A stretch of 44,829 nucleotides of DNA from Porticoccaceae bacterium (GCA_023228865.1 JALOAH010000032.1:1-44829); one strand, 5' to 3'. Shown: positions 24,796-33,683, numbered from the stretch's first letter. A program made the numbers and translations. The notes: a model not told the origin generated them from the letters alone.

Positions 24796-26049
24796 GTGCT
24801 GGGGCAGCTATCCGCAGAAATTCGCCAGTACCTGGTGGTCACCGGCAACTACTGGGCGTTCACCCTCAGCGACGGCGCCCTGCGCATGCTGGTGGTGCTG
24901 CATTTTCACAGCCTCGGCTACTCGCCCCTGAATATCGCCCTGCTGTTTTTGTTTTACGAAATCTTTGGCGTTATCACCAATCTGCTGGGCGGTTGGCTCG
25001 GTGCCCATCTGGGGCTCAATCGCACCATGAATATCGGTCTCGCCCTTCAGGTGATCGCCCTGTCCATGCTGCTGGTGCCCACGGCCCTGCTTACCGTACC
25101 CTGGGTGATGGCGGCGCAGGCGCTGTCTGGTATCGCCAAGGATCTCAACAAAATGAGCGCCAAAAGTGCGATTAAATTGTTGGTGCCTGAAAATGCCCAC
25201 AGCACCCTGTACCATTGGGTGGCCATTCTCACCGGCTCGAAAAATGCCCTCAAGGGCGCAGGGTTTTTTCTCGGCGGCGCTCTCTTGATGTGGCTGGGGT
25301 TTGTCGGCGCTGTCGCCGCCATGGCAATAGCGCTGGCGCTGGTGTGGCTGGCGAGCCTGGTGTTGCTGAAAAAGGATCTCGGCAGAGCGAAAAGTAAACC
25401 CCGGTTTCGCGATATTTTTTCCAAAAGCCGTGCCATCAACATTCTCTCGGCGGCGCGCATGTGCCTGTTCGCCGCCCGGGATGCGTGGTTTGTGGTGGCG
25501 CTGCCGGTATTTTTGGCGCAAACACTTGACTGGGATCACTGGCAGACCGGCGGCTTTTTGGCACTCTGGGTCATCGGCTACGGCGCGGTGCAGGCAATAG
25601 CGCCGCGAATTACCGGCAATGCCAGCAACAAAGTCCCCGATGGCCGCAGCGCCCTCCTGTGGGTGGCGGCACTGGCGCTGCTGCCAGGTTTGATTGCCCT
25701 GGCATTGACCGCGCCATTGCCTGTGGCAGTGAATCCAGGAGCCATATTGATCGCCGGGCTATTGCTGTTTGGCGCTGTGTTTGCGATCAATTCATCCCTA
25801 CACAGCTACCTGATTGTCAGCTATGCTGGCAGTGATGGCGTGTCACTGGATGTGGGCTTCTACTATATGGCCAACGCCATGGGGCGACTGATCGGCACAC
25901 TGTTGTCGGGCTCGGTGTTTCAGTTGGCGGGGCAAGAAGTCAACGGCCTTGCGGCCTGTCTGTGGATTTCCACCCTGCTGCTGGCGGCGGCCACAATCAT
26001 TTCCCTGGGGTTACCTGTAGCAACGCACAGTAAAGAAAAAGAGCACTAA
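24796..26049 (+). CDS. arsJ: organoarsenical MFS exporter ArsJ
   Basis: A 417-residue major facilitator protein with twelve predicted helices. It begins EIRQYLVVTGNYWAFTLSDGALRMLVVLHF, the characteristic ArsJ opening, and contains GIAKDLNKMSAKSAIK. It starts with GTG, 6 bases after the GAPDH stop. It exports 1-arseno-3-phosphoglycerate made by the adjacent GAPDH, which then decays to arsenate outside. Tight spacing on both sides places it in the ars operon. Confidence 0.92.
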   Translation: MLGQLSAEIRQYLVVTGNYWAFTLSDGALRMLVVLHFHSLGYSPLNIALLFLFYEIFGVITNLLGGWLGAHLGLNRTMNIGLALQVIALSMLLVPTALLTVPWVMAAQALSGIAKDLNKMSAKSAIKLLVPENAHSTLYHWVAILTGSKNALKGAGFFLGGALLMWLGFVGAVAAMAIALALVWLASLVLLKKDLGRAKSKPRFRDIFSKSRAINILSAARMCLFAARDAWFVVALPVFLAQTLDWDHWQTGGFLALWVIGYGAVQAIAPRITGNASNKVPDGRSALLWVAALALLPGLIALALTAPLPVAVNPGAILIAGLLLFGAVFAINSSLHSYLIVSYAGSDGVSLDVGFYYMANAMGRLIGTLLSGSVFQLAGQEVNGLAACLWISTLLLAAATIISLGLPVATHSKEKEH

Positions 26050-26051
26050 AA

Positions 26052-27371
26052 ATGAAAAACCCGCTTCTGGAGCAATATCGCAGCAATCCCCGTGAAGGCA
26101 ATTTGCTCCTCTTCATGGTTACCACTTTTTTACTGATCTATTTTCTTCCCGTTGGCACGGAGCGCTTTGACAATGCCGTGCTGGAAGCGGTGCGCCTGAC
26201 CAACTGGTATGCCCGCGAGCATGTGGTGCTCTGCCTGCTGCCCGCTTTTGTTATCGCTGGCGCCATGGCGGTTTATATTAGCCAGGGTTCGGTGATGCAC
26301 TATCTGGGACCACAGGCCTCAAAACCGCTGGCTTTCGGTGTCGCCTCCGTGTCTGGCACACTATTGGCGGTCTGTTCATGCACCGTGCTGCCACTGTTTG
26401 GCGGCATCTATAAGCGCGGCGCCGGCCTGGGTGCGGCCATTACGTTTCTCTATTCAGGACCCGCTATCAATATTATGGCTATTGTAGTTACAGCCAAAGT
26501 GTTGGGTGCAGAGATCGGCATTGCCCGCGCCGTCGGCGCCATTGGCTTTGCCCTGATCATTGGCACCATCATGCACCTTATCTATCGCAAAGAAGAGGCG
26601 CAACGCGCCACCGTCAACGGTCGCGGCTTTGACGGTGACAGCCCAGAAAAACCCATTGCCGTGGTAACGGTTTTTTTCGTACTGATGGTTGGCATCCTTG
26701 TGTTTGCCAACTGGGCGGCGGCGGACAATCCAGCCTGGATGCAGGTATACGCCTGGAAATGGCCGATCACCGCCCTGTTGTCACTGGCGCTTGGCGGCTT
26801 GCTGGTGTGGCGTTGGCAGTGGCCGCTGGCGCAGATGCTGATGCTGGTGGCAGTGATCACCGCAACGGCCTTTGTTGTTCCTGGCGTGCCCGAATTGCCC
26901 TTTGCCCTCGGCATCTCGGGGCTGATGCTCATGGCGACGCTGCGGGAACAGGATCGCGAATGGTCGCTACAGAGCTGGGATTTTGCCAAACAGATACTGC
27001 CGCTGTTGTTGGCTGGCGTTTTTATCGCCGGGCTGGCATTGGGACGCCCAGGTCACGAAGGGCTGATTCCCTCCCAGTGGGTTGCCGCTGCGGTGGGCGA
27101 TAATACGCTGACATCCACCGTTATCGCCGCTGTCCTTGGCGCTTTGATGTATTTCTCCACCCTCACCGAAGTCCCCATCGTCGAAGCGCTGATGGGTTCC
27201 GGCATGGGCAAAGGCCCCGCACTGGCGCTGCTGTTGGCAGATCCTGCGCTGTCTCTACCCAATATGCTGGTCATTCGCACTATTCTCGGCACCGAAAAAA
27301 CCCTGGTCTATTGCGCTTTGGTCGTGGTCATGGCCACCATTAGCGGTTTTGTCTACGGCAACTGGTGGTAA
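26052..27371 (+). CDS. ArsP-like / DUF318 permease
   Basis: A 439-residue membrane protein of the COG0701 permease family. The signatures CSCTVLPLFGGIYKRGAGLG and FLYSGPAINIM lie in the first half, with a repeat-like second half (LMYFSTLTEVPIVEALMGSGMGKGPAL). Related ArsP proteins export trivalent organoarsenicals; other members are of unknown specificity and often pair with a tiny thioredoxin, as here. It begins two bases after the arsJ stop. Organoarsenical or thiol-related efflux is inferred from the operon. Confidence 0.82.
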   Translation: MKNPLLEQYRSNPREGNLLLFMVTTFLLIYFLPVGTERFDNAVLEAVRLTNWYAREHVVLCLLPAFVIAGAMAVYISQGSVMHYLGPQASKPLAFGVASVSGTLLAVCSCTVLPLFGGIYKRGAGLGAAITFLYSGPAINIMAIVVTAKVLGAEIGIARAVGAIGFALIIGTIMHLIYRKEEAQRATVNGRGFDGDSPEKPIAVVTVFFVLMVGILVFANWAAADNPAWMQVYAWKWPITALLSLALGGLLVWRWQWPLAQMLMLVAVITATAFVVPGVPELPFALGISGLMLMATLREQDREWSLQSWDFAKQILPLLLAGVFIAGLALGRPGHEGLIPSQWVAAAVGDNTLTSTVIAAVLGALMYFSTLTEVPIVEALMGSGMGKGPALALLLADPALSLPNMLVIRTILGTEKTLVYCALVVVMATISGFVYGNWW

Positions 27372-27410
27372 TTTTGGGGCGATTTATTAACAACTCAGAG
27401 GATAAGAATC

Positions 27411-27647
27411 ATGAAATTCACCATCTATGGCAGCGGCTGCGCCAAATGCAAGCAACTCACCGCCAACGCGGAAGACGCCGCCAGAGCCCTTGCTATCGAC
27501 TACCAGATTGAAAAAATCACCGATACCAACGCTATTATCGATGCCGGAATTATGCGCACCCCGGCGCTGGCGGTGGATGACAATATTATTAGCGAAGGCA
27601 AGGTTGCCAGTACCGAGGATATTAAAAAAATGCTGCCCCCAAGCTGA
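27411..27647 (+). CDS. small thioredoxin-like protein
   Basis: A 78-residue thioredoxin fold of the small archaeal/bacterial redox-disulfide type. C-x2-C is at Cys10 and Cys13 (SGCAKC), with the cis-Pro segment RTPALAVDD. It often follows COG0701 permeases. It may reduce the permease or recycle the ArsC disulfide formed during arsenate reduction. AGAGGATAAG lies before the ATG. Same operon, 39 bases after the permease. Confidence 0.87.
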   Translation: MKFTIYGSGCAKCKQLTANAEDAARALAIDYQIEKITDTNAIIDAGIMRTPALAVDDNIISEGKVASTEDIKKMLPPS

Positions 27648-27914
27648 CAATCATTTTAGAAATTTTTGGCATGACCAGAGTGTCGCCGCTGGCAGCGTAT
27701 TGCACACAAGGCATCTGCACTGGCGCCACACCAAAAACAAGTACCCTCAATGACCACAGGGTGGCAATGCAACTAATTTTTCAACCTCTGCTCAGGCACT
27801 CTACTGCCATTTTCCTATTGCTGTCTTTGAGTCTGCTGAGCTGGTCTCAGGCAATGGCTGCTACGGCTGACCTTACCCCCAAGTTAGCACCACTCTCTTG
27901 ATGAGAAATCCATT

Positions 27915-28733
27915 TTAAGCAGCTCTGCTTGCAAAGGCTACGGGTGTCATGTATTTCAATGTGCTGTGTGGCCGCTCATGGTTGTAGTGGTACCTCCAGG
28001 CATCGATGATTTCTGTAGCGTCGTCCAAACTTCGAAACCAATGTTGATTCAAACATTCCTGTCGGAAGCGACCATTGAGACTCTCAACAAAGGCATTCTG
28101 GGTAGGTTTGCCAGGCTGAATGAACGCCAAATTGACCCCTGATTCCTTTTGCCAGAAGAACATGGCCTTGCTGGTAAACTCAGTGCCGTTGTCGCAGGTA
28201 ATCTGATCAGGGGCGCTGCGGCCTTCAATCAGCTGATCAAGGAAGCGACCAACCATAGCGCCAGTAATCGAGAAGGCTACCAACTGGCCTACCAGCTCTT
28301 TTGAGTAGTCGTCCTTCACATTGAGTACTCTGAAGCGGCGACCGGTACTGAGCTGATCCGCGACAAAATCCATTGACCAGCGAATATCGGTTCCTAGTGG
28401 CACTGCCAGCGGCTGTCGCGGTCGATCCAGCTTTTTCTTGCGACGTGTGCGCAACTGGAGGCCTTCTTCTTTATAAACGCGATAAGTGCGCTTGGGATTG
28501 ACGACGAGCCCCTCGGCTTTGAGCATACCGTGCAACATGGGGTAACCCAGTGCGTTGTGCTGGCTGGCAAGCTCGCGTAAGCGCACCCTCAAGTCAAGAT
28601 CCTCCCTGGGAACAGCCTCATAGCGGTAGGCTGTTCGACTGATGCCTGCCAGCATACAGGCGCTTCGTTCACTCAGTTGGTATTGCTCGATCAAGTGAGA
28701 AGCCGCCTGTTTACGTCCGGCAGGCTTTACCAC
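27915..28733 (-). CDS. IS3-family transposase OrfB (DDE domain)
   Basis: A 272-residue integrase-type catalytic part. The N terminus has an HTH_21-like segment (RACMLAGISRTAYRY). The catalytic acidic residues lie in SMDFVAD, TCDNGTEF and NAFVESLNGRFRQE. It is in the -1 frame relative to orfA and begins within the orfA end, without its own good ribosome site. The active OrfAB enzyme is expected from slippage at AAAAAAG. Confidence 0.93.
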   Translation of the reverse strand: MVKPAGRKQAASHLIEQYQLSERSACMLAGISRTAYRYEAVPREDLDLRVRLRELASQHNALGYPMLHGMLKAEGLVVNPKRTYRVYKEEGLQLRTRRKKKLDRPRQPLAVPLGTDIRWSMDFVADQLSTGRRFRVLNVKDDYSKELVGQLVAFSITGAMVGRFLDQLIEGRSAPDQITCDNGTEFTSKAMFFWQKESGVNLAFIQPGKPTQNAFVESLNGRFRQECLNQHWFRSLDDATEIIDAWRYHYNHERPHSTLKYMTPVAFASRAA

Positions 28734-28990
28734 TTTTTTGAGAGCACATCCTTCAGGGCTTCAGTCTCCAGCAGCTTTTCTGCCAGGAGTCGCTTGAGCT
28801 TGCTGTTCTCAGCTTCGAGTTCTTTGAGCCGTTTCGCCTCATTAACCTCAAGGCCTGCGTATTTACTGCGCCAGTTGTAGAAGGTGCCGCTGGAGATATT
28901 GAGGTCGCGGCATATATCGTCAACTTTGGCTCCGGCTTCATGCTGTTTGATGGCTTTGATGATTTGTTCTTCGGTGTAACGCTTCTTCAT
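28727..28990 (-). CDS. IS3-family transposase OrfA
   Basis: An 87-residue DNA-binding subunit. MKKRYTEEQIIKAIKQHEAG and the helix-turn-helix VDDICRDLNISSGTFYNWRSKY are followed by a leucine-zipper-like helix (LKELEAENSKLKRLLAEKLLE). The frame ends LSKKW. The heptamer A-AAA-AAG at 28739-28733 just before the stop is the classical slippery site that makes the OrfAB fusion by a -1 shift. Confidence 0.93.
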   Translation of the reverse strand: MKKRYTEEQIIKAIKQHEAGAKVDDICRDLNISSGTFYNWRSKYAGLEVNEAKRLKELEAENSKLKRLLAEKLLETEALKDVLSKKW

Positions 28991-29171
28991 AGTGAGATCT
29001 CCGTTGGGGTAGAGTAACTGGAAATCTCATCGAGGTCATGGTGCTAAAATTGGGGGTAAGGTCACGGCCAACCCTTTGGCAATGGAAATTTTTGTCAGTG
29101 ACTCCTGCCCTCACTGCGCCGACGCCAAGAATCAACTTCCAGAAATTGCCGCCGCTCCGGTAACCGAATAG

Positions 29172-29323
29172 ACGGTAATCGCCGTGTTGACGGCATACCA
29201 ACCGAGCCCCGTATGTTCAACAATCTTCATCACCGGCATGCCTTTACGATCCAGCCTGATGACCTGTTTGTGTTTCTCGTGCAGTACCTCTCGCGACTGC
29301 TCGCGAGCATCTTCTTTTTCCAT
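29172..29323 (-). pseudogene. IS630-family transposase N-terminal remnant
   Basis: The minus-strand frame begins MEKEDAREQSREVLHEKHKQVIRLDRKG and continues MPVMKIVEHTGLGWYAVNTAITVY, closely matching the helix-turn-helix start of IS630-type transposases. After about 50 codons it passes directly into the antisense of the thioredoxin-like gene. Only the first sixth of a transposase is present, so this is an old fragment that fused with and truncated the neighbouring gene. Confidence 0.75.
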
Positions 29324-29415
29324 ATCTAATCACATACCGAGTACTCATCAAAATTCACCGATAATTCGTGCCGAGGCTATAAGTCCAATATTTTTTGGTG
29401 TCACCGCGCTTCATA

Positions 29416-29432
29416 TATTCTTTTAGAGAATA
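29416..29432. promoter_or_regulatory. inverted repeat upstream of the OprP-like porin
   Basis: TATTCT-TTTAG-AGAATA is a perfect 6-5-6 inverted repeat about 80 bases before the porin start, in an AT-rich stretch. It could be an operator for a LysR-type regulator such as the CysB-like protein encoded at 40021. No direct evidence links them. Confidence 0.3.
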
Positions 29433-29512
29433 ACTAATCCATTTTTTATTGGTTCTGATTTTATGCCTTCGTGATTACAGTGCCCTCTCACAATGAAGGA
29501 GAGGATTTCACC

Positions 29513-30877
29513 GTGTCAACCAACAAACAGACATTTAAGAGAACGGCTCTGGCGCTGGGTATTGTAGGCTTGCTGCCCTTGCTGGCTCAGGCCGATGCTA
29601 GCACCGAAAGCCGTATACAAACACTGGAGAACGAGTTGCAAGCCCTGAAACAGGAATTGCAACGTCAGTCAAAAGCAGTCAAAAATCATGGCAGCGAAAT
29701 CCAGAGCCTGTCATTTCCATCTGGAAGTACGGTCATCAACAAAGGTGATGGAAAAAGCCTGAAATTCACCTCCGTCGATGAAAAATACTCATTCCAGGTA
29801 GGCGGGCGACTCCAGGCCGATGCAGCCTTTTACGATGGCGACAAAAACGGTTTTGGCAATGAGTTTGGAGACGGCACAAAATTCCGGCGTATCTTTCTCG
29901 ATGTGCGTGGCATTATCAACAAGGATTGGAATTATCGCTTTCAGTACGACTTTGCGCGCCCCAGCGGGACAGATGCCTCTGCACGAGGCATCCGGGACGC
30001 TTACCTCCAATATACTGGCTTTGGCCTTACTCCAATCACAATCGGCAGTCATAGGGAGCCTATTGGTCTTGAACATCTGACCGGTAGCACCAACACCACG
30101 TTTATCGAGCGGGCAGTTACCGACGCGTTCAGCGCCGACCGCCATATCGGCATCAGTGTAGGGACGTACAGACCGACATGGACAGCGACGGTTGGTATCT
30201 TTGGTGAACGCCCGGAAGGCGATGCTGCCAATGAAGGCAATGAAGGACAGGATATTGCTGGTCGTTTTACCTGGGCACCTGTCGCCCTGGCAGGCAATGT
30301 CATTCACCTTGGTATTGCTGGCAGGTTGCATGAGCCTAAGGATTCGACCACAGAGCTTCGCCTGCGCGAACGTCCAGAGTCGAGCATTACCGATATACGC
30401 CTGATTGACACAGGCGTGCTGGCGAATGTTGACGATACTAAAACGATAGGTCTCGAAGCAGCCATTGTGCAGGGCCCCTTCTCTGTGCAGTCAGAGTATC
30501 TTGCCACAAGGGTCAGTCGCGACTCCGGGCAGGACGATCTGGATTTCAACAGCTGGTATGTCTATGGCAGCTGGTTCCTGACCGGCGAATCACGGGTTTA
30601 CAAAACCAAAGATGCATTATTTGACCGGGTCAATCCCCTGGACAAAAACCTCGGAGCCTGGGAAGTCGCGCTACGTTATAGCAGTGCCGATCTCAATGAT
30701 GGCAGCATCATCGGTGGCCAGCAAGATAACCTGACCCTTGGTGTCAACTGGTATGCAACCAACAACATCCGCTTTTCAGCCAACTTCTTGCATCTACTGG
30801 ATCTAGATCGTCCTGGAAACCGTTACGACGGACAGGATCTGGATACTTTGTTGTTCCGCGCACAAATTGATTTTTAA
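29513..30877 (+). CDS. phosphate-selective-porin (OprO/OprP)-family protein
   Basis: A 454-residue outer membrane porin. The signal peptide ([18 protein letters not shown]) is followed by a short coiled coil ([20 protein letters not shown]) that drives trimerisation in this family. The barrel opens with [20 protein letters not shown] and ends FRAQIDF with terminal Phe. The GTG at 29513 is chosen because AAGGAGAGG precedes it; the frame upstream adds 14 non-signal residues. The neighbouring sulfate-binding protein suggests the anion carried is sulfate or an organosulfur compound rather than phosphate. Confidence 0.88.
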   Translation: MSTNKQTFKRTALALGIVGLLPLLAQADASTESRIQTLENELQALKQELQRQSKAVKNHGSEIQSLSFPSGSTVINKGDGKSLKFTSVDEKYSFQVGGRLQADAAFYDGDKNGFGNEFGDGTKFRRIFLDVRGIINKDWNYRFQYDFARPSGTDASARGIRDAYLQYTGFGLTPITIGSHREPIGLEHLTGSTNTTFIERAVTDAFSADRHIGISVGTYRPTWTATVGIFGERPEGDAANEGNEGQDIAGRFTWAPVALAGNVIHLGIAGRLHEPKDSTTELRLRERPESSITDIRLIDTGVLANVDDTKTIGLEAAIVQGPFSVQSEYLATRVSRDSGQDDLDFNSWYVYGSWFLTGESRVYKTKDALFDRVNPLDKNLGAWEVALRYSSADLNDGSIIGGQQDNLTLGVNWYATNNIRFSANFLHLLDLDRPGNRYDGQDLDTLLFRAQIDF

Positions 30878-30912
30878 TCGTATTTTTTAAGTTAATCCCA
30901 AGGAGACTATCG

Positions 30913-31929
30913 ATGAAACTCTCAAAAAAATGGCCCATCCTGGCGGCTCTGGTACCACTGCTGGCCTTTACCGCCCCGCTGCAAGCAGCCAGCAAGCAGA
31001 TACTCAACGTATCCTATGACCCGACCCGTGAATTTTATTCTGAATATAACCAGGCCTTTGGCAAATTCTGGCAGGAAAAAAAAGGTGAAAGCCTGACTGT
31101 CCAGCAATCCCATGGCGGTGCAGGCAAACAGGCTCGCGCTGTGATCGACGGCCTGGAAGCTGATGTGGTCACCCTGGCACTGGCCTATGATATCGACGAG
31201 ATCAGCCGCATTACCGGCAAGATTCCCTCCGATTGGCAAAGTCGTTTGCCCCACAACAGCTCACCCTACACCTCCACCATTGTGTTCCTGGTGCGAGCGG
31301 GCAACCCCAAGGGCATCAAGGATTGGAACGACCTGGTAAAAGAAGGCGTTGAAGTCATCACACCCAACCCGAAAACCTCCGGTGGCGCCCGCTGGAATTA
31401 TCTCGCTGCCTGGGGCTATGCCCTGAAACAACCGGGCGGCACTGAAGCCAAAGCGAAGGAATTTGTTACCAAACTGTTCAAAAATGTTTCTGTACTTGAT
31501 TCAGGTGCACGCGGTTCAACCAATACCTTTGTACAGCGCGGCATTGGCGATGTGTTTATTTCCTGGGAAAACGAAGCATTTCTGGCAGTGAATGAACTGG
31601 GTTCGGAGAACTTTGAAATTATCGTACCTTCGATATCCATCCTAGCAGAGCCACCAGTTACCGTCGTCGATGGCATCGCCAAAAAGCGCGGCACGGAAGA
31701 AGTCAGCAAAGCTTACCTTGAATACCTGTATTCACCGGAAGGTCAGCGTCTGGCAGCCAAGCACTACTATCGACCCATTGAGCCTCAACATGCAGATCCT
31801 GCGGATATTGCCCGCTTTCCCAAAGTAAACCTGTTCACCATCGACGAAGTATTTGAAGGCTGGATCAAAGCCCAGCCCAAGCACTTCGGTGATGGTGGCG
31901 TGTTTGACCAAATCTATAGCGTCCAATAA
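30913..31929 (+). CDS. sbp: sulfate ABC transporter substrate-binding protein (first copy)
   Basis: A 338-residue periplasmic protein. The signal peptide ends near APLQAA, and the mature part starts [16 protein letters not shown]. The family signature [14 protein letters not shown] and [12 protein letters not shown] contact sulfate in Sbp/CysP proteins. AAGGAG lies before the ATG. It follows the porin by 35 bases and lacks its own permease genes here, so it presumably feeds the CysTWA transporter encoded at 37152-40024. A second paralogue is at 36142. Confidence 0.93.
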   Translation: MKLSKKWPILAALVPLLAFTAPLQAASKQILNVSYDPTREFYSEYNQAFGKFWQEKKGESLTVQQSHGGAGKQARAVIDGLEADVVTLALAYDIDEISRITGKIPSDWQSRLPHNSSPYTSTIVFLVRAGNPKGIKDWNDLVKEGVEVITPNPKTSGGARWNYLAAWGYALKQPGGTEAKAKEFVTKLFKNVSVLDSGARGSTNTFVQRGIGDVFISWENEAFLAVNELGSENFEIIVPSISILAEPPVTVVDGIAKKRGTEEVSKAYLEYLYSPEGQRLAAKHYYRPIEPQHADPADIARFPKVNLFTIDEVFEGWIKAQPKHFGDGGVFDQIYSVQ

Positions 31930-31946
31930 CGCTTGAACATTACCAA

Positions 31947-31977
31947 TAATGCCCAGCCACAACGTGGCTGGGCATTA
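31947..31977. other. perfect 14-bp intercistronic hairpin
   Basis: TAATGCCCAGCCAC and its exact reverse complement enclose the loop AAC, directly abutting the AAGGAG ribosome site of the molbindin gene. There is no T-run, so it is not a standard terminator. It may protect the sbp transcript 3' end, producing more sbp than downstream mRNA, or hinder molbindin translation. Confidence 0.75.
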
Positions 31978-31989
31978 AGGAGTTAGCCA

Positions 31990-32217
31990 ATGACCCTCAA
32001 AGCCATCAACGTCCGCAACCAATTTGCCGGTCATGTCAAACGCATCAAGCGCGGTGATGCAGTATCCGAAGTGGAAGTGGATACCGGCCACTGCATCATC
32101 ACTTCCATTGTCAGTACCGAATCGGTGGATTCCCTGGATCTCAAGCCCGGCTCTGATGTGTTGGCGCTGTTCAAATCCACCGAAGTGGCTCTGGCGACTT
32201 ACTCGCCAGTGGATTAG
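31990..32217 (+). CDS. molbindin-type TOBE protein (SsuF-like)
   Basis: A 75-residue single TOBE domain: INVRNQFAGHVKRIKRGDAVSEVEVDTG and a final VLALFKSTEVALATYS match the mono-Mop/molbindin family, which binds molybdate or similar oxyanions as oligomers. In pseudomonads the related SsuF is needed for sulfonate use and lies in sulfur-starvation clusters. The surrounding porin, Sbp and 1-Cys peroxiredoxin genes favour this role over general molybdenum storage. AAGGAG ribosome site. Confidence 0.88.
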   Translation: MTLKAINVRNQFAGHVKRIKRGDAVSEVEVDTGHCIITSIVSTESVDSLDLKPGSDVLALFKSTEVALATYSPVD

Positions 32218-32258
32218 CCGGAATTCTTTACAAAGCCAACAGGAGCAGGAGAATCATC

Positions 32259-32912
32259 ATGTCCGAAAAAGTCCTTATTGTTCCCGGCTATCAAGGTAGC
32301 GGAGACGCCCACTGGCAAACCTGGCTGGAGAGAAATCTGGCGGGCTGCGAGCGGGTCTCGGGTATCGACTGGAGCAAGCCGTCTTTGCCCCGCTGGGTCG
32401 AAAAGATAGGTCGAGCCATTGATGCCTCAACTGATCCTGTGTGGGTGATTGCCCATAGTTTTGGCTGCCTCGCCAGCGCTGCAGCTATTGCCCAGCAGCC
32501 CACCAGGATCGCCGGGGCGATTCTGGTGGCGCCCGCAGATCCACAACGCTTCTCTTCGGAAGGTGTGCGTTATCCCAGAGAAGAAACCAACGCGCCCTCT
32601 ATCGCCAACCTGTTGCCCCAGCATGCTCTGAACATCAATGGCTTGCTGGTGGCCAGCCAGAACGACCCCTGGCTGGCGCTGGACGACGCGCGGATATGGG
32701 CCAGGCGGTGGCGGTTGCCGCTGATGAATGCTGGCTATGTCGGCCATATCAACGTGGACTCGGGGTTTGGCCCCTGGCCCCTACTGTTGAGTTTGTTGCA
32801 TGCCTTGAGGTTCGAATACCACAGAAGCGGGAAACTGGAGAGACGCGTTGCCGCCAACGAGGAATCGAACGTATTACCCTTTTACTCGACGCGCGCACCA
32901 GCTCATCGGTAA
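32259..32912 (+). CDS. RBBP9/YdeN-family serine hydrolase
   Basis: A 217-residue small alpha/beta hydrolase. LIVPGYQGSGDAHWQTW is the family start, the nucleophile is Ser67 in IAHSFGC, an acid is likely in ASQNDPW, and His lies in GYVGHINVDSG. Family members are cytoplasmic with unclear substrates. It lies 41 bases after the molbindin and 60 before the peroxiredoxin in the sulfur-linked cluster. The tail beyond about residue 190 (RVAANEESNVLPFYSTRAPAHR) is not typical and may be a frameshifted end. Confidence 0.85.
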   Translation: MSEKVLIVPGYQGSGDAHWQTWLERNLAGCERVSGIDWSKPSLPRWVEKIGRAIDASTDPVWVIAHSFGCLASAAAIAQQPTRIAGAILVAPADPQRFSSEGVRYPREETNAPSIANLLPQHALNINGLLVASQNDPWLALDDARIWARRWRLPLMNAGYVGHINVDSGFGPWPLLLSLLHALRFEYHRSGKLERRVAANEESNVLPFYSTRAPAHR

Positions 32913-32972
32913 GTGGCTTATTTGTAACCAGGGAGAATTTAGATCTCACTCAACCTTAAAAAGGAGCATCCC

Positions 32973-33620
32973 ATGACACTGAAACTGGGCGACACCGCCC
33001 CCGATTTTGAACAGCAATCCACCGAAGGCTCGATTCACTTCCACCAATGGCTCTGCAACAGCTGGGGCGTACTATTTTCCCACCCCGCAGACTTTACCCC
33101 GGTGTGCACCACAGAACTGGGTTTGACGGCTAAATTGAAGGAAGAGTTTGGCAAGCGCAACGTCAAGGTCATCGCCCTGTCGGTTGACCCGGTGGAATCA
33201 CATCACCGCTGGGTGGAAGACATCAACGACACTCAGAATACACGGGTGAATTTCCCCATCCTGGCCGACGCCGATCGCAAGGTGTCCGAACTCTACGATA
33301 TGATCCACCCCAACGCCAATGCCACTCAAACCGTGCGCTCGGTGTTTGTTATCGATCCCGCCAAGAAAATTCGCCTGACATTAACTTACCCCGCCAGCAC
33401 CGGTCGCAATTTCGACGAGCTGCTGCGGGTGATTGACTCTCTCCAGCTGACAGACAACCACTTGGTGGCAACGCCAGCCAATTGGCACCGGGGAGACGAC
33501 GTGGTCATCGTGCCCTCCCTTCAGGATGAAGAGGAAATTCGCAGGCGATTTCCCTCTGGCTACAAGGCAGTCCGTCCCTATTTGCGTTTGACGCCCTCCC
33601 CCGAGAGCGCCGGTCACTGA
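32973..33620 (+). CDS. 1-Cys peroxiredoxin (LsfA/Prx6 type)
   Basis: A 215-residue Prx6-class peroxiredoxin. The peroxidatic Cys45 is in HPADFTPVCTTELG. There is a long C-terminal dimerisation domain (NWHRGDDVVIVPSLQDEEEIRRRFP) and no second resolving Cys. It reduces peroxides with external thiols. The Pseudomonas homologue LsfA is a sulfate-starvation-induced protein beside sulfonate genes, matching this cluster. AAGGAG precedes the ATG and a strong terminator follows the stop. Confidence 0.93.
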   Translation: MTLKLGDTAPDFEQQSTEGSIHFHQWLCNSWGVLFSHPADFTPVCTTELGLTAKLKEEFGKRNVKVIALSVDPVESHHRWVEDINDTQNTRVNFPILADADRKVSELYDMIHPNANATQTVRSVFVIDPAKKIRLTLTYPASTGRNFDELLRVIDSLQLTDNHLVATPANWHRGDDVVIVPSLQDEEEIRRRFPSGYKAVRPYLRLTPSPESAGH

Positions 33621-33635
33621 ATCCGCCCCCCTTGT

Positions 33636-33659
33636 CCCCGGTTTGCCCCGGGGTTTTTT
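33636..33659 (+). terminator. intrinsic terminator after the peroxiredoxin gene
   Basis: CCCCGG-TTTGCC-CCGGGG followed by six T residues, 16 bases after the peroxiredoxin stop. This marks the end of the porin-sbp-molbindin-hydrolase-peroxiredoxin transcription unit. Confidence 0.85.
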
Positions 33660-33683
33660 AACTGGGCTTTCAGGAGAACAGCC

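Larger units (their letters stand above)
27868..29064 (-). mobile_element. complete IS3-family insertion sequence (IS407-like)
   Basis: A 1197-bp element whose ends read inward TGACCTTACCCCCAA on both sides. The next bases (GTTAGCACC vs TTTTAGCACC) are similar with one indel. It is flanked by 4-bp direct repeats CGGC (27864-27867 and 29065-29068), the target duplication size of the IS407 group. It contains two overlapping frames, orfA and orfB, with a frameshift signal. The intact ends and frames indicate a recent, possibly active copy. Confidence 0.92.
27767..29171 (+). pseudogene. secreted thioredoxin-like gene split by IS3-family element
   Basis: The 5' part (27767-27867) encodes a signal peptide (FLLLSLSLLSWSQAMAATA). 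The 3' part (29069-29171) continues in the same frame as NPLAMEIFVSDSCPHCADAKNQLP, with a thioredoxin-type C-x2-C. Removing the insertion and one CGGC target copy restores the frame. The rejoined product would still stop after only about 70 codons, where an IS630-like fragment begins, so the gene was probably already truncated. It most likely encoded a periplasmic disulfide protein of the ars operon. Confidence 0.8.
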
